DNA from: Lanius collurio
Lineage: Eukaryota; Chordata; Aves; Passeriformes; Laniidae
Reading direction: 5' to 3'
Assembly (NCBI GenBank): GCA_020086605.1
Contig: JACBWW010000004.1
Span: 6,530,738 to 6,594,737 of the forward strand
Length of the DNA stretch: 64,000 bases
Part shown: positions 13,290 to 23,400 of the stretch, in pieces
How the letters are laid out: every line of letters starts with the position of its first letter
How positions within the stretch are numbered: position 1 is the first letter of the stretch
Made by a program: the position numbers and the translations under genes
Notes under the pieces: generated by a model
The model's input: the letters and a program-made list of their open reading frames with translations, nothing else
Told to the model about the DNA's origin: nothing
The model's database searches: none

Positions 13290-14330
13290 GCTCAATTGAC
13301 ATATGAATAGGCAAGCTCAGAAGAAAAGCTTTTCTCTGTGTGCAGTGGTACAAATATATCCTAAGTGGTAAAGAGAAAATGTAACATGAAGTGAAGCAAA
13401 GGCTTCATGGTCAAGCAAGCTGAGCAATCAAGAATGAGGAAAAGTGGCATAAATCATGACAGTTCTTGCAAAAGTAACTTTTTGTTAAGAGAAGCAATTT
13501 TATACTCAGGGAACAAGTCATGATCTATCTAGATTTGCATAAAGTAATTCATAAAGTGCTCAGTTGAGAATTACCCTCTAAAACTTATAAAATGGAGAGT
13601 AATTCAAGATTATTAATCTGAACAAAAGCCCTATGTAAATGTTAAAATGGAAGTTTGTCAGGTTGGAAAGGGATTACTGGAACTTTCAAAGAAGGTTTTG
13701 GACACATTTTGCTGCTAATACTTGTTAGTGACTCTGAGCCAATAAACAGTTTGCCTAAATAATAAAGGCATTTTGACATATTGACAACAATTAGGAAGCT
13801 CATATAAGAACTGGTTTATTTATAAGCAGAATAATGGAAACTGATGAATTTTAACAACATATCCACATGGGGACTTTATATTGTGGAGCTCATTTGGCAG
13901 CAGCAGAGAAACAGAGATCCAGGTGTGTTGTTAGACTGTGAAACAGCTGTGACAAGAAACCTGAGACAAGCCTAAGATTCACTGCAGATATATTTTCTTT
14001 GGAGTCACTGAAGCATTTACCTTACTAGGTACTGACAAGGTGCTTTGTACATGATGTTTATTCTGATCATCCATTTTCAATTTGGATTTAAGGTAATTTG
14101 GAGCAGATCCAGAGAAGGAATACTGAAATGACAGAGGCAAAGAAGTACAATCTTCTCAGATCAGTCAGAGAGGCACATCTTGTTTTCCTTCTCAGATAAA
14201 ACTTCTCTTTATAAATGTGTATGGGAATGTAAAAACAGGGTGGGAGTAATAAGCTTTAAACATAAAATGGTACAAGATCAAAGAGAGTATTGGTCATACA
14301 AAATTTAACATGGTTAAAATCACCCTCTGA
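13290..14330 (+). mobile_element. Degraded CR1/L3-type LINE with readable RT motifs
   Basis: Three ORF2 landmarks of CR1/L3-type LINEs can be read in the right order on the plus strand. At 13,520-13,561 the translation is MIYLDLHKVIHKVL, matching the reverse-transcriptase motif-A region (family pattern YLDfsKAFDkV, with the first Asp kept and the second replaced by His). At 13,913-13,945 it is RDPGVLLDCE, matching the 'KDLGVLVD' block after the RT domain. At 14,101-14,136 it is EQIQRRNTEMTE, matching the 'leqvQRRatKM' block. The pieces lie in different frames, with stops and indels between them, so the element is long dead. The spacing of about 590 bp from motif A to the QRR block is shorter than in an intact element, implying internal deletions. 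Ends are approximate. Confidence 0.7.
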
Positions 14331-16415
14331 TTTCAATCAGTAGATTTCAATTAGTAGTGCTCAGAAAAACAGGGTAAAAACAAATCTAACTGTTTCAAGA
14401 TGGATCCCAACAGCCTTATGGACATTGCATGACAGAGAATGGGTGTTTGGGTGCAGTGTAAAAATTCTGAATTGAATTTAGTCATCTGCTCTAAGAATTA
14501 AAAAGACAATTTACCTTTTTGTTTACTGAGTTGGGTCCATTTATGCCATATCTTTGCTGTATGCAGTTAGTCCCAAACATCTGAGTTTTCATTTGTAACT
14601 TAATTTTGCTGGGGAGGATTTCTTCTTTCACCCTAAGAAACATCAGCAGTTTGTCCCACATAGGGAGGGAATGCTGGGAAAGTGCAATGCTACTCTTGGG
14701 GGTGTTAAGAGATTTGTTATGAATTACTTTTGGTTATTTACATCTAAACTGGTTGACAAATACTTTTCCTCATGTCCAACATGCAAACCCTCCACAGCCT
14801 AACAGAAACCTCCCATTCTTTGTAATATGTGTGATGTTCCTTCTCCCAGGAGAAAATCTTCAGTGGCCCCAAGAAGTTCATTAGTATGGAAAGGATAAAG
14901 GCTGTTAGTCTTGGCAGCTTCTGCCTTCTTGCTTTAGTGTTAAACCTCTTCACCTTTCATATATGAACTATTTTCAGATGGTCTGAGCATAGTGGAGGTA
15001 TTTTATGGTCCATGGTATGGAGGTATGGCTGGAATATCTACTACAGTGGCCATTGTGGAGACTTGGACTCAATTTTCTATGTATCTCCATGAAAATTTCA
15101 GGCAAGAGTTTTACAGAAAGATGATTCTTCTATCATAAACATTTCTCAGATACATTCAATACAATCAAATTCAAATGGACACTTTCTCCAGATTTTTCAA
15201 GTTTCTATAGATTAAACTTAAGTCTTTCTTCAGACATTGCCTGAGTGGTACTTTAAAGCTGATAAAAGAAATCTCTGAAAATTGATTAAGGTCTAATTGT
15301 AGATTGATCCTATCCAATTACATAGCCTCTAATTTTTATTAAATCAAATCTTTAACTCTTGTACTATGTGGGAAAAGAAAGGAAAGGGGACCACAGTGGC
15401 TTCTATCAATAAAACTTTAGCACAACAGTGAGCACAAAAGAATGTTGAAGTAATGTAATTGGATTGAAAATGAGTGGCAGTTTACAAATGTGCCAGAAGT
15501 CCAGAAAACTTTCGTTGTGAATGAGCTCTCATTTACAGGTTTCCTCAAGAAATAAAAGTAACTTCCACAATAATAAACAAGCCTGAGTAAACAGAATAAA
15601 AGAGTGGCAGTAACTTCCTGCTACTCCTTCTTTTCTGGTCCATTTGGTAGCCACAAGCCAACATGCCACTCCAAAGTCACTGAACACAGTGGGAAGAGCT
15701 GGTGAGCACTGAGCCAGTCTGGGTCCTGCCTCTCCCTCTGTAATGAAACAGCTCTTTCCAAGAAAACAAATGATGAGAAGTGAAATAAAAAATTCACCTC
15801 CAGGGTACTCCTTCTTTTTCACACACACATTAGGAAGATGCAGAAGGATGAAAATTAACCTCGAGATCATAGGGGAAGGAAATTTCATTAGATATCTGAA
15901 GGATCTGAAATCTTATGATTGCTTATACCTCAAAAAGTGGTCATAAAGGAAATAAAACATAAATACACTGTGAACTGAATAAAATGGTAGACAGACCATC
16001 AGCATGACTTTTTCATTAAAAAATGTTTGGGTCACTAATCAATACTATGGACACTGATTATATAAAAAACAAAATGAATTGGATCACTATACTAAGTTCT
16101 ATGTATGTCAATGACTAAAAGTACTCTGCCATTGTCTTAAGGTTGTTTGACTCATTAATGAAACATGGAAAGATCAAAAATTAGGGGATCACAGTATTCT
16201 TTGTTCACTCTGCTAACTTGAAAACAACCCAGAAGTTGTCACACTGTCTAAAAGGCAATAACCATATTCTAAAGAGGGAAAAAGGCACAGTAAAATTTCC
16301 TGGGGTTTCCATTAACAGCATCCATGCTTTCATTCAAGCCAGCAAATTACTTTGTTCTCAAAGAATATCAAAGAATATCAACTTGATATCTAGATAAGTA
16401 AAAGGTGGGGGATTT
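14331..16415. other. Unique non-coding DNA
   Basis: AT-rich intergenic sequence. The 119-codon minus-strand frame (15,529-15,888) has no recognisable domain. A 10-bp unit CAAAGAATAT is tandemly doubled at about 16,359-16,378. Confidence 0.5.
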
Positions 16416-16434
16416 AAAAAAAAAAAAAAAAAAA
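16416..16434 (+). repeat. A19 homopolymer
   Basis: An uninterrupted run of 19 A after GGTGGGGGATTT. Mononucleotide microsatellite. Confidence 0.9.
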
Positions 16435-17314
16435 GGATAACTGTTTTCCTTTTTTAATATCTGCTCCAAAATGGACTTTTAACTGTTTAACACTTTGAAA
16501 AAAGGAGAGTCTCGGCAGTTGTTCAGGGTATCACACTTGCTTCCTTCAAATACTTGGAAAAAAATCAGGATTCTACTGATTATCAGGCATTGCCCAAAAG
16601 TGCTTCTAGGCAGAGTTGCCACACCAAGTATTTCTGTAAAAATCAAAATCTTCCAACCTGTCTCAGTATTTTAAATAAAGACACTGCGTATGGAAATGAA
16701 GGCCATTGAATTACTAAGACCAAACTTTTTATTAAAAGAAAAAGTTGTTATTTTTAGACCAATTAAATAAATTCTTTAGTCATACTGCATTGATATTGTT
16801 AAAAAAAAATGTAAATAAATCACATCTGATATTTTTGTAATTAAAGGTAATTACTGATCTTAATTTAAAATATTTAATTTTTAAAAATCACACATCTTCA
16901 ATCACTGCTCAGTTTAGGCATCAAGAATCACTTGTAATGAATCAACACACTAGAAGGCAACAATTTATGGATGACTTACCATTAAGGACATTCTTACACC
17001 AACTTTTACTTCAGTCTATCTATTTGAAATAGGTCCCACAAGGCTTTAAGGACAAGATTTTTCCTTAAAGTGGCCAATTCAGAGCTGTTTAGAATATATT
17101 TTTAACTCAATTCAGTAAGATATTTCAGATAGGAGCCTTCATAGAGAGCAGTGGGAGGATGATGCAACCTCTAAACTTCCACAGGCTAAATCAATGGCAG
17201 GGATCTGGCTAGAAACAGCAATTTTGCCTTAGTAAAAATGTCACCTTGTGATAACTGAGCTGTTTCAGAAAACCACAGACTTTTAAAATAGTTGCAAGTT
17301 GCTAAGGCTTTTTG
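16435..17314. other. Very AT-rich unique DNA
   Basis: The core at about 16,730-16,900 is dominated by A/T runs (for example TTAATTTAAAATATTTAATT). It could be matrix-attachment-like or simply low-complexity DNA. No gene seen. Confidence 0.5.
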
Positions 17315-17412
17315 GGGGGATAAAAGGAAAAAAAAAAAAGAAAAATAAAAAGGGAGAAGAAGAAGAAATGGAAGAAGAAGAAGAAGAAAAAAAAAACAAC
17401 AAAAAAAGAGGA
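17315..17412 (+). repeat. Homopurine (A/GAA)n tract
   Basis: Almost only purines on the plus strand for about 100 bp. A GGGGGGA run is followed by long A-runs, four GAA-type triplets, ATG, then six more GAA triplets and A8. It is low-complexity DNA that could form a triplex. It creates the Lys- and Glu-rich or Phe- and Ser-rich spurious frames on the two strands. Confidence 0.8.
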
Positions 17413-17879
17413 TAAAAAAGGACCTTTCTAAGGGACACAACTATATGAGAAAATAAACTGCTTGGGATGAATGCTTTATTTCTACAGATTCTTGTGTCTT
17501 TTTTTCCACCATTTCTAGTTTCTCTACACTCATTTGATTCCCTAAGCTGAAAGCTAGGGCAATCTGCTGGAGTACACACAGGCTCTAGTCCTGTCCTGTG
17601 CTCTTATTTATTTACTGGAAGTGGATCCCCATTAAAAGGTGTAATAGACAATTGCAGTGCTGCAGCCCAGAGACGCCCCTGACCTGGGGCAGAGCATCCT
17701 CCTCAAGGACGATTGATCTGAACCCACAACTTCCACATCAGAGAGGAGCTGTCTTTACTGCACATCCTGCCAGGGAAAGGCAGAGGAGAACATCCTGAGT
17801 GGTCCAAAGGAAAACTGGTAATATTACATGAAACAAAGAGCTTTTACTGTGAGGAGGTAAAAAACCCAGCCCTGTCAGG
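17413..17879. other. Unique non-coding DNA
   Basis: Sequence slightly richer in GC than its surroundings at 17,600-17,800. No gene or repeat recognised. Confidence 0.5.
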
Positions 17880-17894
17880 AAAAAAAAAAAAAAA
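17880..17894 (+). repeat. A15 homopolymer
   Basis: An uninterrupted run of 15 A. Confidence 0.85.
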
Positions 17895-17982
17895 GTAATT
17901 GTAGCTTGGTTTAGTTTTCTTGTTTGAATTGGTGTTAGGCATTTTCTGTGCTTTTTTCCCCCCCTACTAATTTCCTGTCAGG

Positions 17983-18001
17983 ATTGGCAGCCAATGACTC
18001 A
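17983..18001. promoter_or_regulatory. Inverted CCAAT pair abutting AP-1-like site
   Basis: ATTGG (17,983-17,987), a 3-bp CAG spacer and CCAAT (17,991-17,995) form a perfect inverted repeat. The last T also begins TGACTCA (17,995-18,001), the AP-1 consensus. CCAAT boxes bind NF-Y and TGACTCA binds AP-1/Maf-type factors; whether this site is used is unknown. It lies about 1 kb upstream of the CpG island described below. Confidence 0.35.
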
Positions 18002-18699
18002 CCTGCATTCAGAGATGAGTATCACCAAAACATCAGTCTACAGCTCCTCTTCTCAATACTTTGATTTAATCACACAAAGCAACCCCCACACTGACCCCAT
18101 GAGTGTAGCATTATTCAAAGCACTAGGCAAAAGCAAGGCCAGGTAGCTTCCCTTAATGTCTGCAGATATTGCCATAACAGAAGCTCTGAAATCAGATATT
18201 CTAAGTGCTCTGTCTTCACGGCGACTCCCAGAGTTCAAGGCAAAGAAACAGTAAGTAACCCTGGAGAGAAACTATGTGGATCAGGGCAGTGTTGGAGAGT
18301 TTATGGCTGGAGAGCCAAACTGGCAAGCCCACGGGTCTGCCAGCAGCTTCTCATGCCCAGGGAGAAAGCCCCTGTGGTTCATTTTCTGATCAGCAATTTT
18401 GAATCTACTTCCTGCATATGACAGAATATGCATGAGTCCATGGATAGACACAAATTAGAGAAAGCAATTATGGGTCCTTAGGTTACGTTTTTAATCTCAA
18501 GGTCTGAGATTATCCCCAGGCAACCTTGTGGTTCCAACAGACATTGCAAGGACCATGTAAACATGTATTACATATGTTACTGAGAAACTGAAGAGGGTTT
18601 TTCCTGCAGCTGGTTTCCTGCCTACCAAGTTATGGTGAATGCCTAAAATCCTAAATGTTTGTCATCAGAAATTACCATGCAAACACCAGCCTGACTGAC
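18002..18699. other. Unique non-coding DNA
   Basis: No gene or repeat recognised. Leads into the AT-rich putative regulatory block. Confidence 0.5.
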
Positions 18700-18889
18700 A
18701 ACTTATCTAATGGGCAAATCAAAAGTAAATGAGAAAAACGGAAGACAAGTGACCCAGTGAAGAACGAACAATTTGTCATTTGGGATGTTTTATTAAGCAG
18801 TTTGACAAATTTCCTGCCAGTTAACTGATTAAATTTACATTTCTCTATTTTTAATCTTTAATTTATTTCATACTCAAATATGATTGTTA

Positions 18890-18930
18890 GCCATTAATCT
18901 ATAAGGTTTAAACTGCTCATGATTAATGGC
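18890..18930. repeat. 10-bp inverted repeat GCCATTAATC / GATTAATGGC
   Basis: The left arm GCCATTAATC (18,890-18,899) and right arm GATTAATGGC (18,921-18,930) are perfect reverse complements separated by 21 bp. Each arm holds an ATTA homeodomain core. A chance 10-bp inverted repeat somewhere in 64 kb is not improbable; its place beside a TATA box in the putative regulatory block is what makes it worth listing. Confidence 0.7.
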
Positions 18931-18942
18931 CAGTGCTTTCAC

Positions 18943-18950
18943 TATAAATA
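18943..18950 (+). promoter_or_regulatory. TATA box candidate (TATAAATA)
   Basis: TATAAATA matches the strong TATA consensus and lies 13 bp after the inverted repeat. A start site would be expected about 25-30 bp downstream, near 18,970-18,980 in GATGCTGGGATTTG. No initiator stands out, and TATA-like words are common in AT-rich DNA. Confidence 0.25.
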
Positions 18951-19136
18951 AGAGATTCTGCGATGCTGGGATTTGTCTGGCTCTGGAGATGGCAGGATTG
19001 CTCTGAGTGCTCATTCCTTAGTTACAGCAAAGCGGGACCGGGAGAATTGATGAGGTTCTGTGCCAGCGCTTGCTGAAATGAAATGGGAGCAGCTATTAAG
19101 GATCTGTGCGAGATAATGATGAAAAAGAAACCAAAG

Positions 19137-19417
19137 GGTTAACAAGAGTATGCTTTTGATATAAGTAATGCCGGAGAAATTAGAGTCTCCATGCTATAGA
19201 TAAGTAGGGACTCACAGCATCTATACGGTAAAAAGAGCTCAGGCAGGTTAAGGAAATGACCACCCCCGGCTGTGCCAGGTCTGTGAGGACGCAAGGAGAG
19301 CCTCTGTGTCCGTGGGAGAGCCGCGGGAGAAGGGTTAAGGGGAGCCCGGCGCGGCGGGGCAGGGGCAGCCACTGGGGCCGGGAGCTTCCGGCGGGGCAGC
19401 AGCAGCGAAGGGGTTAA
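19137..19417 (+). promoter_or_regulatory. Four GGTTAA motifs in 281 bp
   Basis: GGTTAA occurs at 19,137, 19,246, 19,333 and 19,412 on the plus strand. Three of these are GGGTTAA, and the first and last extend to GGTTAAC. A 6-mer is expected about once per 4 kb, so this is dense. The motif resembles half of an HNF1-like GTTAAT site or a GT-rich element. The bound factor is unknown. Confidence 0.35.
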
Positions 19418-19477
19418 CGAGACGCCTCCGTGTATTGGAGATGCTAATTGTCAAGATAGTGTATTACTTGGGGAAAG

Positions 19478-19488
19478 TAATTTGATTA
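19478..19488. promoter_or_regulatory. Palindromic homeodomain dimer site TAATTTGATTA
   Basis: TAAT (19,478-19,481), a 3-bp spacer and ATTA (19,485-19,488) form the TAAT-N3-ATTA arrangement known as P3, bound cooperatively by paired-class homeodomain dimers. The palindrome extends one base further on each side (GTAAT...ATTAC). The sequence match is direct; use in vivo is inference. A looser repeat, TTACT...AGTAA, lies immediately upstream. Confidence 0.45.
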
Positions 19489-19699
19489 CTCGAAACTCCC
19501 ACTAAGGAGGCAAGCTCGTGTCCTTCCATCTGTCGGGCTCTCTGAAAGATGATGAATTGAGCTCCAAATTCACGTGTGATGAAGTCACTGTCAATCCCCG
19601 GCAGCCCAGCCCGCTGCCATGCCCACCGCACGGAGGGTAGCACCGCAATTCAACTTTCCCTCGGAAACCCAGGAGGCTCAGTAACCTGTTACTTGCTGC

Positions 19700-19768
19700 T
19701 GCTTGCTTTTTTCTTTTTTTTTTTTTTTTCTTTCTTCTTTTTTTTCCCCTCCCCATTTTCTGCCTCAG
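19700..19768 (+). promoter_or_regulatory. Long polypyrimidine tract with 3' splice-site-like end
   Basis: From about 19,697 there are some 65 bases of nearly pure T/C, including T16 at 19,714-19,729. They run through CCCCTCCCC into TTTTCTGCCTCAG, ending in AG at 19,767-19,768. This is close to an ideal vertebrate splice acceptor, but a T-rich microsatellite that happens to precede CAG would look the same. Confidence 0.4.
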
Positions 19769-20008
19769 CGCTACAACTGAGTCATTCTGGTGCCCATGGC
19801 TCGTGGGTATACCGGGCTCCCACTGCGCTCGCCTTTATTCCCCACTTCAGCTGGCAGCGTTATTTTCGGCTAATGCAGATGCGGGGCTCGCTCGCCGGCG
19901 CTTTGTAGCCACTTGTCGAGAAGCATTCGGAAAGCCTTAACTATGCATAAATCTGCAGAGTGAATGTTTTCTTTCATTCACTTGCTCCTATTATTTGATT
20001 TCTTGTAG

Positions 20009-20037
20009 GCCTCTGCGGCAGAAATGGAGAAAATAAG
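20009..20037 (+). CDS. Candidate 5' exon with start codon (speculative)
   Basis: A pyrimidine-rich stretch ends in TTTCTTGTAG (AG at 20,007-20,008). After 29 bp comes AAG|GTAAGTGAG, a near-perfect splice donor with GT at 20,038. The short segment contains GAAATGGAG, an ATG (20,024) with A at -3 and G at +4, reading MEKI plus a split codon before the donor. The exon could be this 29-bp piece, could begin at the stronger acceptor at 19,769 (269 bp), or could be a first exon starting within the CpG island. I could not find a following coding exon, and I do not recognise a protein starting this way. It may equally be a non-coding RNA exon or chance. Confidence 0.2.
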
Positions 20038-20420
20038 GTAAGTGAGACAGTTTATTTACATCTCATTATAGAGAAGAAATGTTCTGTTGCACAATGCTCG
20101 ATACAGGCTCTTGGAAAATATTTCGCTTAATACCATCAGAGTAGAATACTGAATTGCATGATGATGCAAGGCAATCTGTGCTTCAGAGACAAAAGAAAAG
20201 GAATGTGGTTGTTCTAGTAAATCTATTTTGCAGGGATGTCAATTCCGAAAGCATATTTTACACACAAATGTTTTATTGTGAGATGCAGAGCATATTTGAT
20301 TATATAAATGCTGTAGCCACTTGTCCATTTACTGCAAGAGCCTGCCATCCCATTTAATGAGGAAAGTGGATCAATAATTCATGAAAAAGCTGAAGAAAAT
20401 ATAGGCTTGACTTGAAAGCA
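20038..20420. promoter_or_regulatory. Candidate conserved non-coding block downstream of island
   Basis: Non-repetitive AT-rich sequence following the putative donor, with TTTGATTATATAAATG, CATTTAATGAGG and AATAATTCATG motifs. It has the look of a developmental conserved element. No reading frame persists. Conservation is inferred only. Confidence 0.3.
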
Positions 20421-23400
20421 TCTAATTACTGTGGTTTGTTTCAGTATAGCACTGCAACATTGGTGTTCAATTTTTGTTTTATATTGTATACCAGCCAGAT
20501 AAATCTTGTCTCTTCTGTGTTTAAAATGTTGTCATATTGTACCAGTTTCTCAGCACATCTCTCTGCTTTAAGCAAAAGGAGATGGGTTTTAGAACATAAG
20601 TTTTCCATCTCATGTCCCAGTGCAAGTCTGCTTTGGGGGATATTGCTTTTGTGTATGTTGTTGAAAGAGAAAAAGAAAGAAGAAAGCATTCTAGCCCTTT
20701 TAAATAAATGAATTAAAAATTAGTAAAATCTTGTCTACTAACACATTATCAAAATCATAGGTAAGAGATGAACTTTTTACTACCCTTTAAATACTTTATG
20801 GAACTTCTTTTCATAACCAATACACTGGCCATGATATTACTTGGTTTTACTGGACAAGCCTAAATTCCTTCTCTGAACCTGGTAACTCCGGTTAGTGACA
20901 ACTGTTGTCCAAGAGCAACTTTTTAGATTTCGTCAGTTTGGAATTGCTATCCTTAGTTATTAGAAATTCAGAAAAGTTCTGAAATTCTAGAAGTAACTGG
21001 GGAAGAAATAGCAAATGCAAAACAACAGAAATTTGATCAAGTGTTTAATGAATTCTGGGCTGGAAACAGAATCCTGCTTTTCTTTTGATACAAAGGAGGT
21101 TGAGTCTCTTACAGTGGACTTGATGATGCATGTCCAAAAGTTACTAAGATTACATTTTTAAAGCACTTAACTTACACACTTTTGTAGAGCCTCATGACAA
21201 CAGAAGTATTGTAACTTTTTTGCTGAAAGAACAACACTGTGCAATGTACTACGGATTTGCATGTTTATAAGCATTATAATGTTAAAGCTGTGAGTTTTTC
21301 CTGAGTAATGCCTGAGAAAGTGCCTCAGTATGTGGACTGGTGTCTAATAAAAATTCCAATCACCTATGGCATATGCACACTCCTGTCATGAATTACTCTC
21401 TTAGAAGATGCAAGCAAATATATATTTACATGTTTCCTTGATAAGTATGAGAGCACAAATGCAATATAGTTCTTGCAATACTTTCCTGAGCATACTTTGG
21501 CCTCTGCTTTTAGTCTTGCCTCTTTTGCAATAATGGGCTGCAGAGCCCAGGAGAATGAGCAGAATATATCGAAAAAAGAAAGAATTTTCTGTGATGAGAA
21601 CAAACATTTGTAAAGTTTCATTTTCCAAACACAACAATTTGCAGCTGCCAGGCTTGCCAGCCCTTACCTCCCTACTCTCTGCGTGCTACATAGATGGAAA
21701 AGCCCACCCTGCCCCACTGAATGATGTAGGAGCTTTGCTACTAACTCGACAAAGAGAAGGGCCAGGCTCTCTCAGGAGTTTGCTAAAGAAATTTTCTGTT
21801 CAAAATTCTTGTGTGCAAAAGTTGATTTTGGCAGATGTTTGTCCCCATCACCCCAGCAGGTGCAAGGCCAGTGCCAGAGCTTCATGTGCTCCCAAGGAGA
21901 GCAGTGAGCCAGGCCAGGGGCACTCCAGCAGGACCCAGTGCAGAAGCTGCACTGCTCCATCACAAACTTTTCCAGGCTCCCTGTAGACAGTCATTCTCTA
22001 GGATGCAAACTGACAGAATCTGCAGTAGTTTAAGGAAACTATCAGGAGTTGTTATCTTAAGTACCTGGTAAACTCACAGCCTGGAGAGCATTAGATTTTT
22101 CTAAACTTACCAAAGTCTGGTACCCAGGTAAAAAACAAATTACCCTGTGTTTTAACCACAGTTGCTTCAGAGAGGTCATGAAGAGAGATAACCTGAAGCT
22201 AGGAGAAGGAAGTAAGAAACAATAGGAAAATGGCAGGCTGGGAGGAAAGAGGTATTTTTTGTTATGTGTAGAAACCAGCGTAACATGGAAAAGCCATTCC
22301 CACGTGATACCTCATTGTGTCCTACCCTATCTCCTCTGCTCAGCTCCTTCCCCACTGTTCTTTTGTTACCAGCTGGTGATATGCTGTTCCACATCACCTG
22401 GGATGGGGCTGGCCCAAGGACCAGAGGGTGAGCCCACACCAGCTGTGGAGCTGGGGGGCACGGAGGGTAAAAAGCTCCTGCAACAGAGCGGGGAGAAAGG
22501 GGGTCTGTAATGAGCAAAAAGGAAACAAATCTTGTTAGAGAAACAGGACAAGAGGAGAAAGGTGCATAACCACAGGACAGTGAAGCCAGGTTGAAAACCC
22601 TCAGGGTTAGATAAACAGAGGTTTGCATTCCCCAGTGCTCTTCAAAAGAAGAGTCTTTTAAATAAGAATAAGCAGGTGACAGTCCTTGGGAGCTCACAGG
22701 GCCAAATGTTTTAAGGAGGCAGCTCTGTAAGTCTTTGGGTGAGCTTTGCACATTCTCCAGCCCAGGAGAATGAGGATCCATCTGGGGCATCCTCAAAAAG
22801 ACTGGGGTAGCCAGGCCCATTCAGAAAAAGGGACGAATGCAGGAGCCTGAAATATTGATCCACTGATGGTCCATGCTTTATTCAGCCATAAAATGATACA
22901 GCCAGGCAGCACAAGCAGTAGTGCAGCAAACTAAGACTTATTGTTACATTCCTTCACCAAGAGTCTGTCCAGAACGATGTGATTCATCTCACGTAATGCA
23001 GCAATAATTCCCTTTGCAGACCAAGGAGCTGCTGTGACCTGCAATGTCACAAGCAGGGGCTTGCTGTGACAGAATTATGTGTGGAAGGAGAAGTAGGAAG
23101 CAGAGGTGGGAGGTTGTCAGTATTTAGCTTGACACAGGGACACCTTCCTCTAGAAGTGGAAACATGCAATTTTGTGCTAAAATTTTGACTGAAAAGAGTC
23201 AGTTTTTGCAATGAAGTCTTCTCACTGTGAATGATTCTTAGCAGTACAGTGTTTATTACATCTCAAGGTACCAATATATTAGGCAGAAGTAAGGCTAACT
23301 ACTAATCACAAATCTCTTGAGGATCTGCACTTATGTAGGTTGGCTGTGTATGGTTCTAGAGTCACTTTAAGCATTAATTTCTTCTGACTCCAACCTTTTA

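Larger units (their letters stand above)
18700..19259. promoter_or_regulatory. Candidate conserved regulatory block upstream of CpG island
   Basis: AT-rich sequence dense in homeodomain-type cores (TTAATC, ATTAAT, GATTAA, TTAACTGATTAAA). It holds a 10-bp inverted repeat (18,890-18,930) and a TATA box (18,943). Low-complexity DNA is absent and the block leads directly into the CpG island. This texture is typical of deeply conserved developmental non-coding elements. Conservation cannot be measured from one sequence, so the call is inference. Confidence 0.4.
19260..19930. promoter_or_regulatory. CpG island, probable promoter or regulatory island
   Basis: CpG dinucleotides are frequent here (I count about 16 in 19,261-19,440 and roughly 20 in 19,590-19,920), while the rest of the window is strongly CpG-depleted. 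GC-rich words include GCCCGGCGCGGCGGGG near 19,345. The island also contains CACGTG (19,571-19,576), a palindromic homeodomain site (19,478-19,488) and a long pyrimidine tract. CpG islands of this kind usually mark promoters of developmental or housekeeping genes, or orphan islands at enhancers. No coding first exon is certain here. Confidence 0.6.

Noticed and set aside
19502..19756. Lys/Arg-rich minus frame beginning MGRGKKRRKKKK
   Set aside because: It is the translation of the T-rich polypyrimidine tract; no real protein basis.
22176..22820. 214-codon open frame on the minus strand, longest in the window
   Set aside because: No recognisable domain or repeat, no splice or promoter context, overlapping frames on the other strand of similar quality. 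Expected by chance in slightly GC-richer DNA.
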